A DNA stretch of 64,000 nucleotides, from the NCBI RefSeq assembly GCF_014077005.1, contig NZ_JACGVC010000044.1, forward strand, positions 558,001 through 622,000, read 5' to 3'. The stretch is from Colwellia sp. MB3u-45. GTDB lineage: Bacteria; Pseudomonadota; Gammaproteobacteria; Enterobacterales; Alteromonadaceae. The position numbers and the translations under genes were made by a program. Below the pieces are notes generated by a model. The model searched no databases and had not been told where the DNA came from. It was given only the letters and a program-made list of their open reading frames with translations. This document shows, piece after piece, positions 18,891-28,679 of this stretch. Positions within the stretch are counted from its first letter, which is position 1; every line of letters starts with the position of its first letter.

Positions 18891-19671
18891 TTTTATTAAA
18901 CCTCAAGCACTTAGGGAGTTTTTTATTATTTTTTTCAATATAGCATAAGCGAGAGTCAATTTGGTACTCTTACTTGTATTGCTTATGCTGGCATTATTTA
19001 TGATGTGAAAACGAACTATTTGTAGCCAACTTACATACTGAAATATCCTTATAAATTTACAGCTAGGCGATGCATTGGTTGCCGTATTTAGGATGCTCAA
19101 ATTATCCTTTGACTCGCACTTTTTATTTTCATCATTTGAAGCAATAACTTTGAAATACTCATTTAGTAAAGCTGTAACTAAGGCCCCATGGTTATCATCT
19201 TGTTATGAAGTTAACTAATAATCTTGATACAGAGGTGTGAGTGGGTTGAAGGCAAATAACTCGCTTTAAGTTAAATTTTTTCGATGGATATTTGCAGCTA
19301 TATAATTATCAGTAATCACACTCATATGGTAATTTTTATTGATGAAACCGTTGCGCGACTTGATCAAAAAAATGATTCAATATTAGCTTAAATTAATTTA
19401 ATGCCCAGGGCGTTGTATTCGATGGGACAAGGCTGGTTACATTAATATGAAACAACTCATACTATTAATGAAACTTGATATTAGCTTTGAAAGTTATCTT
19501 ATATAAGTCATTGCGTTATTATATAGCTAAGTATTATATGATTTTAGGTTATTTTTTTCACAATACGGCAGTGGTTAAATAACGGAAAAATTAATTTTCT
19601 TCATGACATACTCGCAACGAAAAATTCCCCTGCGGGCAGCCCTATACCGAAGAATGAAAGTACTGGCATTT
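18891..19671. other. Long non-coding interval
   Basis: About 780 bp between two minus-strand c-di-GMP genes. It is AT-rich, with scattered stops in all frames; the short frames present look random in composition. It may hold the promoter of the MHYT gene at its left. I see no hairpin or riboswitch signature that I trust. Confidence 0.35.
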
Positions 19672-20952
19672 TTATAAGTACATCACCTTATTTCGACTAT
19701 AGTTTTTTGCTTGATATAAGGCTTTGTCAGCGCGAGAAAACATAGTGTCAAATGACTCATCGTCAGATAGAAAGCTTGAAACACCAATACTGACGGAAAG
19801 CTTTATCTCGCCTGGCCAGTCACCAACAATTTTCAAATTACTTTGCTCTGTTCTTATACGTTCTGCTAGTTTCATGCCCGCTGTTGCAGATGTTTCAGGT
19901 AAAAGAATAGAGAACTCCTCACCACCAATACGGGCTAAAATATCGATTTTTCTTAGATTAGTTTTAAGTTGCTGGGCGACCGCGATTAATACTTTATCCC
20001 CAGCTGGATGACCAAATTTATCATTTATACTTTTAAAGTGGTCAATATCAATGGTCATGACTGTTAGAGATAATGAGTAGCGTTTTGCGCGGTGATATTC
20101 TTGCTCCGCTTGCTCTGTAAGGTAACGACGATTATATAAATTAGTTAATGGGTCAGTATTAGCCAGGTTTTTAAACTCTTCTTTTAGTTTATATAACTCG
20201 GTTACGTCACTGGAGAAGCCAATTAACGCAGGTAGCCTATCTGGCTGATTAAAGGGGATTTTAGTGCTGATGTAATGAAAGGTATCACCATCTTCGTGAT
20301 GAGTAGTTTCTTCTATTACTTGTTTTTTATTTGTTTCAAAAACCTGCTTGTCTGACTGGTAAAAGTGTTCAGCAATTTCTTTGGGTAAAATCTCAGTATC
20401 TTTTTTACCCATGATATTCTCTGCCTTATCACCAAATAATTCAGCAACACGACTATTTACGTATAAAAAAGTACGTTCGCAATCTTTTACATAAATATGA
20501 GCATCGATATTATTTAACATGGTAGCAAGTAAATAACTTTGGTTACTGATTTGTTCTTGTAACTTTTTTTCCGCGGTGATGTCAGTAGAGATCCCACTCA
20601 TTCCATCGACACTACCGTCACTTCTATAAAGTGGCTTTTTGACTACTTTATAAATACGAGTTTCATTTTTAGCTTTAATGAAGTTTTTTTCTTCACTTTC
20701 TACTCTAATAGCTTTGTTCATCACTAAGTCATCATTTATTTTTAATTGTTTAGAAATGACTAAATCGTAAAAATGACTATCATCAAAGCCAATAACATCA
20801 GCCAATTTTTTTTCAAATAAGTCTAAAAGGGCTTGGTTTGCATAAGTGTATTTTCCTGACAGATCTTTGGCATAAATAAAGGAATCTATACTGTCTAATA
20901 CTTCATTCTTGATGTTATCAAACGTGGATATTGTATTATTTTCTTTATTCAA
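19672..20952 (-). CDS. PAS-PAS-GGDEF diguanylate cyclase
   Basis: Soluble diguanylate cyclase of 426 residues making c-di-GMP from two GTP. Two PAS domains (about residues 12-130 and 135-255) are each followed by the usual PAC-like end (ISTDITAEKKL, FSSDVTELYKL). The C-terminal GGDEF domain has the active-site variant GGEEF (343-347) and an inhibitory-site RKID (334-337), so it is probably active and product-inhibited. No transmembrane segment is present. It stands alone as a monocistronic gene on the minus strand; the sensed signal is unknown. Confidence 0.92.
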   Translation of the reverse strand: MNKENNTISTFDNIKNEVLDSIDSFIYAKDLSGKYTYANQALLDLFEKKLADVIGFDDSHFYDLVISKQLKINDDLVMNKAIRVESEEKNFIKAKNETRIYKVVKKPLYRSDGSVDGMSGISTDITAEKKLQEQISNQSYLLATMLNNIDAHIYVKDCERTFLYVNSRVAELFGDKAENIMGKKDTEILPKEIAEHFYQSDKQVFETNKKQVIEETTHHEDGDTFHYISTKIPFNQPDRLPALIGFSSDVTELYKLKEEFKNLANTDPLTNLYNRRYLTEQAEQEYHRAKRYSLSLTVMTIDIDHFKSINDKFGHPAGDKVLIAVAQQLKTNLRKIDILARIGGEEFSILLPETSATAGMKLAERIRTEQSNLKIVGDWPGEIKLSVSIGVSSFLSDDESFDTMFSRADKALYQAKNYSRNKVMYL

Positions 20953-21521
20953 GCTGTCTCCATAAGGTAAAAGTAAAAGTAAAATTTAATATTTATCAGA
21001 TAGCTATGGTAGTTTAATTTAAATACGATCACAACTAACCAGTGGATATCCATCGTTCGATTATACTCAGGGACTTAATCGGCATAGGGATAATTTATTG
21101 TCGAATTGAGTGGGCCTACAATGAAATTATCTAGTATCAGATCTCGTATCAAAATATTTTTTTGGTAGAGAGATTAATCATATATTGAAACGAAAAAATT
21201 AATATAAACTTATGATTAATAATGTGTAATGTGAAGTACACCCATTAGTCGCAGGAGGTCGTCATAGGTTGATAGTCATAGTCATTAGTTTTTACTAAAT
21301 TTCAGACAAAAAAAAGCGTTTACCTAAAAAAGTAAACGCATTATAAAAACATAAAACACTCAGGGAAGTAAGTCTCTCATAGGGTAAGAGTGGTTGTTTA
21401 CAGGTAAGTTCAAATTTTCTTTAAATTAATTAATTAATTTATTTTTATTATGAAAAAAATAATTTGATATTTGTATAACTTGTCCGCACTTAATAATAAA
21501 GCTTATTTCGTATGATTTATT
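20953..21521. other. Intergenic interval with an orphan terminator
   Basis: About 570 bp between divergent genes. It holds no reading frame of interest, but it contains the minus-strand terminator at 21308-21339 and an (ATTA)-rich run near 21425-21445. The stretch from about 21340 to 21500 on the minus strand is a candidate small-RNA gene. Confidence 0.4.
21308..21339 (-). terminator. Rho-independent terminator, minus strand, no known gene
   Basis: Stem GCGTTTAC / GTAAACGC (8 bp, 8-nt loop) flanked on the left by eight As, which read as U8 on the minus strand. It would end a leftward transcript, yet the gene to its right (21522) is on the plus strand. It therefore points to an unannotated leftward RNA. 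Confidence 0.75.
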
Positions 21522-22343
21522 ATGTACTCTTACTTTTTACCTGTGTTCATTGCTTTATTATTGATGGCTTATTTGGCTGGCAAGCCTTATTGGTTGGCAT
21601 ATAAACGTCGATTGATAAAAGCTAAACCCTTTAAGAAACAATGGCGAAAAATAATTCAGCAAAGAATGCCGTACTTTAGACAAATGCCAGCAGATTTGCA
21701 GTTGCAATTAAAACAACATATTCAGGTGTTTTTGGCAGAAAAAGAATTTGTCGGTTGTAACGGGGTAGTGATTACCGATGAAATAAAAATTACTATAGCA
21801 GCACAAGCATGCTTGTTATTACTCAATCGAAAAACTAATTATTATCCTAAGTTAAAGTCGATATTAGTCTACCCAAGTGCTTTTGTGAAACAGCAGCAAA
21901 CGCGAAATGGTGACGGTGTACAGTTTACCCAAAAAATGGTCTTGGCTGGCGAGTCTTGGGATTTTGGTAAAGTGGTATTGTCGTGGCAAGATACCTTAGT
22001 AGGCGCAAAAATCCCTGATGATGGCCATAATGTTGTCATCCATGAGTTTGCTCACCAACTTGATCAAGAAAATGGCAGAGCCAATGGTGCCCCTATATTA
22101 GCGGCAGGACAAAGTTATCAGAGTTGGTCAGAAATTTTTTCATTACAGTTTGAAATTTTAAAAAAACAAGCAAATACAGGTGCACCATCACTGTTTGATT
22201 ATTATGGTGCAACCAATCCTGCAGAATTTTTCGCAGTTGCCAGTGAAGTTTTTTTTGAGCAGTCTAAGCAATTTAGCCAACAACACCCTAAACTTTATCG
22301 ACAACTCACTCAGTATTATAAAGTTGATCCGCTGTACTGGTAA
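21522..22343 (+). CDS. mtfA: MtfA-family zinc metallopeptidase
   Basis: Zinc-dependent peptidase of the MtfA (Mlc titration factor A, M90) family. In E. coli MtfA binds and inactivates the glucose repressor Mlc and has aminopeptidase activity. The zinc motif H174-E175-x-x-H178 (VIHEFAHQLDQENG) is intact, and the third ligand region follows in PAEFFAVASEVFFE. An N-terminal hydrophobic helix (about residues 3-20) suggests membrane anchoring, as in several marine homologues and unlike the soluble E. coli protein. The start is ATG22 kb-proximal at 21522 without a strong ribosome site. It converges with katG on the opposite strand. Confidence 0.9.
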   Translation: MYSYFLPVFIALLLMAYLAGKPYWLAYKRRLIKAKPFKKQWRKIIQQRMPYFRQMPADLQLQLKQHIQVFLAEKEFVGCNGVVITDEIKITIAAQACLLLLNRKTNYYPKLKSILVYPSAFVKQQQTRNGDGVQFTQKMVLAGESWDFGKVVLSWQDTLVGAKIPDDGHNVVIHEFAHQLDQENGRANGAPILAAGQSYQSWSEIFSLQFEILKKQANTGAPSLFDYYGATNPAEFFAVASEVFFEQSKQFSQQHPKLYRQLTQYYKVDPLYW

Positions 22344-22356
22344 TACGGAAGGTTAA

Positions 22357-22394
22357 AGAAAAAAGCGAGCATTACCCTTGGGTAATACTCGCTA
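22357..22394 (-). terminator. katG terminator
   Basis: Long stem AGCGAG-ATTACCC / GGGTAAT-CTCGCT with one internal mismatch and a 2-nt loop. On the minus strand it is followed by a run of six Ts, the expected place for the end of katG mRNA. Confidence 0.9.
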
Positions 22395-22443
22395 GAATAT
22401 TCTGACTAGTTTACATTAGTCTGATGTTAAGTTTATTTTAAAC

Positions 22444-24666
22444 CTACTTTAGGTCGAAGCGATCAAGCTGCATGACCTTAACCCAAGCATTGACAAAGTC
22501 AGTAACAAACTTATTCTCAGCATCGTCAGACGCATAAACTTCTGCAATAGCGCGTAATTCAGAGCTAGAGCCAAAGATTAAATCAACAGGCGTTGCTTGC
22601 CATTTTAGTTCATCTGATAGGCGATCATAACCTTGATATACCCCAGCTTGATTGTTGTCTTTGCGCCATGTGGTTGACATATCAAGTAAATTGACAAAGA
22701 AGTCATTCGTTAATAAGCCAGGTGTTTTGGTTAGTACACCTAAATCTGAGCCATCAAAATTGGCATTAAGTACGCGCATACCACCGACTAATACGGTCAT
22801 TTCGGGTACATTTAAGCTCAGTAAATTTGCTTTGTCGACCAGCATGGCGGTTGGCGACATATAACTTTCTTCATCGTAATAATTACGGAATCCGTCAGCA
22901 TTGGGTTTTAAATAATTAAATGACTTCACATCAGTTTGGGCTTGAGTAGTATCAGCACGACCGGCATTAAAAGGCACTACAATAGTATGTCCTGCTGCTT
23001 TTGCTGCTTGTTCAATCGCCGCTGCACCACCTAAAACAATTAAGTCAGCCAACGAGACTTTGCTGCTTGGCGAACGCTGATTAAAGTCACTTTGAATTGA
23101 TTTAAGTTTAGCTAACACTTTACTTAATTCAGCCGGGTTGTTTACTGGCCAATTCTTCTGTGGCTCAAGTTGAATTCGTGCTCCGTTAGCACCGCCACGC
23201 ATATCAGTAACACGATGACTGGCCGCTGACGCCCATGCTGTTCTTACTAATGTTGAGGTGGTTAGGCCCGAATCAAGTAGTTGTTGTTTTAATTCGCTGA
23301 TCTCAGCGGCTGACACTAAAGGATGTTCAACTGCAGGGATCGGGTCTTGCCATGATAATATTTCACTCGGTATTTCTGAGCCAACATATCTAGCACGTGG
23401 TCCCATATCACGATGGGTTAGTTTAAACCAAGCTCTGGCAAATGCTTTATCGAAATCTTTTGGATTAGCTCTAAAGCGCTCAACAATTTTAAGAAATTCT
23501 GGATCTTTTTTCAGTGCTAAATCAGTGGTGAACATAATGGGTGCATTACGTTTATTAGCAATGTGTGCATCAGGCACTAAATTAGCGGCGGCTGGATCGC
23601 TAGGGGTCCACTGAATGGCACCCGCTGGGCTGGTAGTTTTTACCCAAGTAAAATTCATTAAGTTATCTAAGTAGTTAGAAGACCATTTTGTTGGTGTAAC
23701 TGTCCAAGCACCTTCTAAACCGCTGCCTGTTGCATCAGCGCCAACACCTGTACCACATTTATTTTTCCAGCCTAAACCTTGCTCTTCGATAGCAGCGGCT
23801 GCAGGTTCTGCACCAACACACTTATCAGGTTTTTTCGCGCCGTGAGCTTTACCTAGGGTATGACCACCAGCACTTAGCGCGACTATTTCTTCATCATTCA
23901 TCGCCATACGACCAAACGACATTCTAATATCGTTGGCTGCTAATAGCGGGTCTGGGTTGCCATGTGGCCCAACAGGATTAACATAAATCAAGCCCATTTC
24001 TACTGCGGCAAGTGGGCCTTTTAATTTACCTTTACTGTCGCGTCGCTTGTCATCAAGCATGATGGTTTCTGGACCCCAGTAAACTAAATCAGGCTCCCAA
24101 TCGTCACTTCTGCCACCGGCAAAACCAAAGGTTTTAAAGCCCATTGATTCTAATGCCACATTGCCAGAAAGCACCATTAAATCAGCCCATGAAACTTTAC
24201 GGCCATATTTTTGTTTTACTGGCCATAATAAGCGTCGAGCTTTATCTAAGTTGACATTATCAGGCCAACTATTTAAGGGGTCAAAACGTTGTTGTCCACC
24301 TGAAGCTCCGCCTCGACCATCATGTACACGATAAACGCCGGCGCTGTGCCATGCCATTCTGATCATCAATGGACCATAATGCCCCCAATCTGCAGGCCAC
24401 CAAGTTTTTGAGTCAGTTAATGTTGTTTCAATATCTTGTTTTAATTTGTTTATATCTACAGTGGCAAATTCTTTAGCATAATTAAATTCCTCGCCATAAG
24501 GATTCGATTCAGCACCGTGCTGACGTAGTGGGCTTAAATTTAGCTGCTCAGGCCACCAAAATTGGTTGGTTTTAGCCGCTTCAGCACTTAGGGCTGAAGT
24601 GGATAAGGTTATTGTTGTAAGTGCCACTGAAATAGCAGCAGCTAATGATAATGTTTTTTTAAGCAT
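22444..24666 (-). CDS. katG: Catalase-peroxidase KatG with signal peptide
   Basis: Bifunctional haem catalase-peroxidase that removes hydrogen peroxide. The distal triad R103, W106 and H107 is in [10 protein letters not shown], the proximal histidine in [12 protein letters not shown], and the crosslink partners Tyr (LIYVNPVG) and Met (GRMAMNDEE) are present. The degenerate C-terminal half is complete, and 740 residues is the normal length. Residues 1-28 form a clear Sec signal peptide (basic MLKK, hydrophobic core, ALSA-EA), so the enzyme is probably periplasmic, like KatP-type enzymes and unlike cytoplasmic E. coli KatG. It is transcribed divergently from oxyR, which very probably activates it. 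Confidence 0.96.
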   Translation of the reverse strand: MLKKTLSLAAAISVALTTITLSTSALSAEAAKTNQFWWPEQLNLSPLRQHGAESNPYGEEFNYAKEFATVDINKLKQDIETTLTDSKTWWPADWGHYGPLMIRMAWHSAGVYRVHDGRGGASGGQQRFDPLNSWPDNVNLDKARRLLWPVKQKYGRKVSWADLMVLSGNVALESMGFKTFGFAGGRSDDWEPDLVYWGPETIMLDDKRRDSKGKLKGPLAAVEMGLIYVNPVGPHGNPDPLLAANDIRMSFGRMAMNDEEIVALSAGGHTLGKAHGAKKPDKCVGAEPAAAAIEEQGLGWKNKCGTGVGADATGSGLEGAWTVTPTKWSSNYLDNLMNFTWVKTTSPAGAIQWTPSDPAAANLVPDAHIANKRNAPIMFTTDLALKKDPEFLKIVERFRANPKDFDKAFARAWFKLTHRDMGPRARYVGSEIPSEILSWQDPIPAVEHPLVSAAEISELKQQLLDSGLTTSTLVRTAWASAASHRVTDMRGGANGARIQLEPQKNWPVNNPAELSKVLAKLKSIQSDFNQRSPSSKVSLADLIVLGGAAAIEQAAKAAGHTIVVPFNAGRADTTQAQTDVKSFNYLKPNADGFRNYYDEESYMSPTAMLVDKANLLSLNVPEMTVLVGGMRVLNANFDGSDLGVLTKTPGLLTNDFFVNLLDMSTTWRKDNNQAGVYQGYDRLSDELKWQATPVDLIFGSSSELRAIAEVYASDDAENKFVTDFVNAWVKVMQLDRFDLK

Positions 24667-24964
24667 TTTTAGTTCCTCTGTATTTTCTGACTGTTGATTT
24701 TTTTGTGTAAATCAATGTTTTTGAGTATAGAACTGAATAGTTGCTTTTGATAATTGATTGATTGGAAGATAGTGTTCTGTTTTTTGAATGTGATGTTTAA
24801 CTACTTTAACTTATTGATTTTTAATTATTTATTGTTATTATTGTTCGTTAAGATAAAAATTAAGTTTAACAAGGTGATAAAAAACTGATTAAACTAGGCT
24901 TTATGTTCAATAATAACTATTAACTTTACCCTAGCGCTCTGACAGGCAACTAGCATGGAAAACT
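24667..24964. promoter_or_regulatory. katG-oxyR divergent promoter region
   Basis: About 300 bp of very AT-rich DNA between the divergent katG and oxyR genes. It must contain both promoters and, by analogy with the family, an OxyR site. I could not define a convincing ATAG-spaced OxyR box by eye. Confidence 0.45.
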
Positions 24965-25864
24965 ATGATCTCATTAAAACAATTACATTATGCACTTGCC
25001 GTTGAAAAAACCTTACATTTTAAAAAGGCAGCAGATGCTTGCAATGTTTCACAATCAGCGTTAAGTACCGCCATTATTGAACTTGAAAAACAATTAGGTA
25101 CCACCATTTTTGAGCGAAACAATAAGCAAGTGTTAATTACCAGTTATGGCCAACTCATTTTAAATAAAGCCAGAACGGTTAAGCTAGAAGTCGATGAACT
25201 TTTACAAATTTCCCAATCGAATAACCAGCCATTAATACAACCGATGACCCTAGGTGTTATTCCAACGATTGGACCTTACCTGCTGCCCAAAGTATTGCCA
25301 GAGGTTAGGCGACAATATCCGAACTTTAAATTGAAAATAATTGAAGAGCAATCACAAGTATTGGTCGATATGGTCAGGCGAGGTGATATTGACGCTGCTG
25401 TGCTAGCGCTGCCATTTCCTATAGATGGTTTAATGAGCTTTGATTTTTGGCAAGAAGACTTTTATTGGGTCAGCCATAAAGATGAATGCCCGAGTCAGCT
25501 AAAAGAAATTACCAGTGCAGAATTAGAAATTGACAAACTTATGCTATTAAAAGATGGTCACTGTTTAAAAGATCACGCATTAGCGGCTTGCAGTATGAAA
25601 GGTGACAAACAACAGTCTGACTTTGATTCAGCGAGTTTGCATACCTTAATTCAAATGGTAGCGGGTAAGTTAGGCACAACTTTAGTACCACAAATGGCGC
25701 TAGATCAGTTGATTTACAACGAGTCAGAAATTAGAGCCATACATTTAAATGAACCTGGCCCACATCGCACCATTGCACTGATTATTCGTCCTAACTATGT
25801 CAGAACTAACGAGCTAACCATGTTAAGGGATATATTTAATCAAGAGTTAACTGCAAAGTGCTAA
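24965..25864 (+). CDS. oxyR: Hydrogen peroxide regulator OxyR
   Basis: LysR-type activator that senses peroxide through a disulfide. An N-terminal winged helix-turn-helix spans about residues 1-60 (LHFKKAADACNVSQSALS). The regulatory domain contains the diagnostic redox pair C200 and C209 in KDGHCLKDHALAAC, matching the C199-C208 spacing of E. coli OxyR. At 299 residues it has family length. It is divergent from katG, the classic OxyR target, so local peroxide control is near certain. ATG24965 gives the standard N-terminus. Confidence 0.96.
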   Translation: MISLKQLHYALAVEKTLHFKKAADACNVSQSALSTAIIELEKQLGTTIFERNNKQVLITSYGQLILNKARTVKLEVDELLQISQSNNQPLIQPMTLGVIPTIGPYLLPKVLPEVRRQYPNFKLKIIEEQSQVLVDMVRRGDIDAAVLALPFPIDGLMSFDFWQEDFYWVSHKDECPSQLKEITSAELEIDKLMLLKDGHCLKDHALAACSMKGDKQQSDFDSASLHTLIQMVAGKLGTTLVPQMALDQLIYNESEIRAIHLNEPGPHRTIALIIRPNYVRTNELTMLRDIFNQELTAKC

Positions 25865-26057
25865 TGAGGCTTTAATCTTCAAGTGCTACCCAAGCCAGTT
25901 AGCTTCGCTGTTTATCTGTTTTTTAGAATTACTTTATTGATTTTATCAAATTTACTGGATTGTATAAGCCGGTAATAATGGAAACATAACGCTTTACTTC
26001 CAGCTTACATTTGCATCTTGAAGTAGAGCGGGTAACTAACTAATTAAAAGGAAATAA

Positions 26058-26210
26058 ATGATGAAAAATATAATTAAAAATATTCAAGCTTTATTGAATT
26101 CAGCTCATCAGGATAACGTTGAGCTAAATCAGCAGCAGCAAATTGAATGTAACTACACTAATAATTATTATGGTGATCAGCAATGCCAAGCGATGAACAC
26201 TGAGCAATAA
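26058..26210 (+). CDS. Small protein of 50 residues, unknown
   Basis: A short frame with a strong translation signal: AAAAGGA (26046-26052) lies 5 nt before a double ATG (26058, 26061). The product is hydrophilic, with an amphipathic Lys/Ile start (MMKNIIKNIQALLNSA), a Gln run and an Asn/Tyr-rich end with two cysteines (positions 31 and 43). It has no signal peptide or membrane helix, and I recognise no family. It stands alone between oxyR and a GIY-YIG gene. A remarkable tandem-repeat hairpin follows about 80 bp downstream. Confidence 0.55.
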   Translation: MMKNIIKNIQALLNSAHQDNVELNQQQQIECNYTNNYYGDQQCQAMNTEQ

Positions 26211-26289
26211 AAATGCAGATCTGTATTTATAGTGGCTATTCTCTAGAGCATTAATGATCTGGATTCAATGCTCAGCTAAATTAAGCTAA

Positions 26290-26338
26290 GCTAAGCTAAT
26301 GTTAATAGTGTTAATAGTGTTAATAGTGTTAGCTTAGC
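26290..26338. repeat. Hairpin with 9-bp tandem-repeat loop
   Basis: Perfect 10-bp arms GCTAAGCTAA (26290-26299) and TTAGCTTAGC (26329-26338) enclose a 29-nt loop made of three exact copies of TGTTAATAG plus TG. The left arm is itself part of a (GCTAA) run starting at 26285. Confidence 0.85.
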
Positions 26339-26406
26339 GGGTAAGGGGTTTTAAACGCTCTTCGTGAGGATGGAATTAGGGTTAATTATTGCGGTATGTT
26401 GAGGGT

Positions 26407-26739
26407 TTAATCAGTACTAAACACTGGGATTCTTAAGGCTACACGTTTTAAAATACCGGCTGCAACGTCAGCAGGTACTTGATAAAAGTCGTTAACGTAG
26501 GCCTTTGCATTTAAGTATTGTCGAATCTGTTTTTTGACTTTACATGGGTTTTTACATTGTAGTGAAAAGACCACCGTATAGTCGCCGAGGGTTTTTGCCG
26601 ATAATGTTATGGCGTACTCAATGGGATCTGTAGGAGTACAGCCAATTCTGACGACATCACTAAAAAATGAATGTGTCATCACATAAACATTGCCGTAAGC
26701 AACTGCATCGCTGCTCGTGTGTTGTTCGGTAATTTCCAT
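26407..26739 (-). CDS. Small GIY-YIG (T5orf172/MUG113-like) protein
   Basis: A 110-residue stand-alone protein with a GIY-YIG-like core: a GNVYVMTH strand, then VRIGCTP in place of the YKIGxT element, then an Asp-rich helix. The C-terminal part contains KVKKQIRQYLNAKAYVNDFYQV, split between a helix and the conserved F(Y/F)-x-V strand of T5orf172/MUG113 proteins. Such domains are nuclease-related, but solitary short versions often lack known activity. I infer a DNA-interacting role with low certainty. It is monocistronic; the promoter should lie to its right. Confidence 0.7.
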   Translation of the reverse strand: MEITEQHTSSDAVAYGNVYVMTHSFFSDVVRIGCTPTDPIEYAITLSAKTLGDYTVVFSLQCKNPCKVKKQIRQYLNAKAYVNDFYQVPADVAAGILKRVALRIPVFSTD

Positions 26740-26947
26740 TACATCAATAACCTAAGTTAACAATCCATATCACTGTTTTAATAAAGCCTATTACAAACCA
26801 CAGTTACAAGCCACAGTATCTGGCAATAAATAAGTAATTATAGCCATAATTTTCCTACAAACAATATTCATCGCCATTTGCTTGTGCAAATTTAGTGCTG
26901 AAATTGCATTTTTAAGTAAAATGGCTATATAGCTTAGCGCGTAAAAA

Positions 26948-26977
26948 ATGACATTAAATGAAAGTGAATGTTATAAT
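26948..26977 (+). promoter_or_regulatory. Sigma-70 promoter of the DEAD-box helicase gene
   Basis: A -35 element ATGACA (26948-26953), an 18-bp spacer and an extended -10 TGtTATAAT (26969-26977). Transcription would begin near 26984, which supports the downstream ATG27044 rather than an in-frame start at 26993. Confidence 0.65.
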
Positions 26978-27043
26978 CGCGGCCAATTTTGAGTGGGCTT
27001 GTTGTTAGCCTTCATGCTAGCTATAAAGCTAAAGAGATTTTTA

Positions 27044-28243
27044 ATGCCATTTTCCCAACTTGGGTTGTCAAACCCGATAGTCAATGCGATAGCTGATTTA
27101 AATTATCGTCAACCCACTGATATTCAAAAGCAGGCCATACCGGTTATTTTATCGGGTAAAGATGTTATTGCCGCAGCGCAAACAGGTACCGGTAAAACCG
27201 CTAGTTTTGTTTTACCTTTACTAGAAAAACTCAGTGCTGCTGATAAAGATGAAGCGCGTAATCTTCGTGGCAAACGCATTCGGGTGTTAATAGTAACGCC
27301 AACGCGTGAGCTAGCCGTGCAGGTTGAAGCCAATATTGCTCAATATGGTAAATATTTAAATATAAGCTCTATGGCGATGTATGGTGGCACAGAAATAGAG
27401 CCGCAGAAACAACGTTTGATTTGGGGCATTGATATTTTGGTAGCTACCCCCGGCCGATTACTTGATATGGCGCATCAGCGGGCGGTGTATTTTGATCAAC
27501 TTGAAGCTTTTGTGCTTGATGAAGCCGATAGAATGTTGGATATGGGTTTTATTGATGACATTAATAAAATTATTGAGCGTTTGCCAGAACAACGTCAAAA
27601 TTTATTATTCTCAGCCACTATTTCTGACGATGTTAGAGCACTAGCAAAAAGAACACTTTATCATGCCAGTGAAATTTCGATCGCTAAAAATAGTGCCTCA
27701 AAACCTAAAATATCTCAATGGCTGGTCACGGTAGATAAAACCAATAAGTCAGCCTTATTAAGCTATTTAATTAAACAGCAGCAATGGCAGCAAGCACTAA
27801 TTTTTATTGAAACCAAGCACGGCGCAGCAAAACTGGTTAGCCAATTAGAAAAGCGTGGTATTAAAGCTGAGTCTATTCACAGTGGTCGAACTCAAGCCAT
27901 ACGAGAACAAATTCTCAATGACTTTAAAGCCGGTAAAATAGAGTTTTTAGTTGCCACCGCTATTGCCGCGCGCGGTATCGATATTGGCGAATTGGCTCGA
28001 GTGGTTAATTACGACTTACCTGATAAAGTAGACGATTATACTCACCGTATTGGCCGTACAGGTCGTGCGGGTAAAAATGGCGAAGCGGTATCTTTTGTTG
28101 CTAAAGATAACTTTAGAAACCTTTGCGCCATTGAAAGTGACTTAGGACATGTTATTGAACGCAGAGAGTTTGATGAATTTCCCGTTAAAAAAGTAGTGCC
28201 CGTGTCTATTTTAAATTACGTTCCAAAAAATAAGCGCAGCTGA
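27044..28243 (+). CDS. rhlE: DEAD-box RNA helicase, RhlE-like
   Basis: ATP-dependent RNA helicase of the DEAD-box family, 399 residues, with all core motifs: Q motif (YRQPTDIQKQAIP), Walker A AQTGTGKT, PTRELAVQ, TPGRLLD, DEAD (VLDEADRMLD), SAT, then the second RecA domain with ATAIAARGIDIG and HRIGRTGRAG. The tail after motif VI is short and not strongly basic, fitting RhlE-type proteins involved in ribosome assembly or cold adaptation. ATG27044 gives the canonical MPFSQLGLS start and lies about 60 nt after the predicted transcription start. Confidence 0.93.
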   Translation: MPFSQLGLSNPIVNAIADLNYRQPTDIQKQAIPVILSGKDVIAAAQTGTGKTASFVLPLLEKLSAADKDEARNLRGKRIRVLIVTPTRELAVQVEANIAQYGKYLNISSMAMYGGTEIEPQKQRLIWGIDILVATPGRLLDMAHQRAVYFDQLEAFVLDEADRMLDMGFIDDINKIIERLPEQRQNLLFSATISDDVRALAKRTLYHASEISIAKNSASKPKISQWLVTVDKTNKSALLSYLIKQQQWQQALIFIETKHGAAKLVSQLEKRGIKAESIHSGRTQAIREQILNDFKAGKIEFLVATAIAARGIDIGELARVVNYDLPDKVDDYTHRIGRTGRAGKNGEAVSFVAKDNFRNLCAIESDLGHVIERREFDEFPVKKVVPVSILNYVPKNKRS

Positions 28244-28306
28244 ATCAGAGTTAAGTAAAGCGTTTAATCAAAAGTTAGCACTAATTTCAATGGCCAATAA
28301 TGACTT

Positions 28307-28334
28307 TTTACATTAAATGCAGCGATGATATAAT
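28307..28334 (+). promoter_or_regulatory. Sigma-70 promoter of the DUF2999-type gene
   Basis: A -35 element TTTACA (28307-28312), a 16-bp spacer and an extended -10 TGaTATAAT (28326-28334), about 80 bp upstream of the start codon. Confidence 0.65.
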
Positions 28335-28414
28335 AACGCCACTGCTCGCAGTTGAACTTAGTGAAAAAAACCATAAATAAGTAATCATAAACAAGTCAGA
28401 AAATAGGAAACTTA

Positions 28415-28672
28415 ATGAACCCAATTATTGCAATTTTAAAAGAACATGATGTAAGCGACGAGCAAATTAAAGCGGTATTTCAAGCGCTAACAGAAAACCC
28501 AATAATGGCCATGGCGACAGTACAACAATTGGGTATTCCACAAGAAAAGTTACAAGCCTTGATGATGATGCTAATGCAAAATCCTGGACTGATTGAAGAA
28601 GCGGTAAATGAGCTAGGGTTAGATTTTTCGAAAGTTGAAGCAGCCAAAGCGACTTTAACTAAAGAAAACTAG
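28415..28672 (+). CDS. DUF2999-like small protein
   Basis: An 85-residue, all-helical cytoplasmic protein resembling the DUF2999 family of Vibrio and Alteromonadales (MNPIIAILKEHDVSDEQI start, then Met/Gln-rich helices ending GLDFSKVEAAKATL). It has three short repeated helical segments of the type ENPIMAMATVQQLG and QNPGLIEEAVNELG. There is no known function. ATG28415 is preceded by AATAGGA (28403-28409), a good ribosome site. It is monocistronic with its own promoter. Confidence 0.8.
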   Translation: MNPIIAILKEHDVSDEQIKAVFQALTENPIMAMATVQQLGIPQEKLQALMMMLMQNPGLIEEAVNELGLDFSKVEAAKATLTKEN

Positions 28673-28679
28673 TTATAGC

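Noticed and set aside
18903-19100. 65-residue minus-strand frame
   Set aside because: No ribosome site and no family resemblance; composition looks random.
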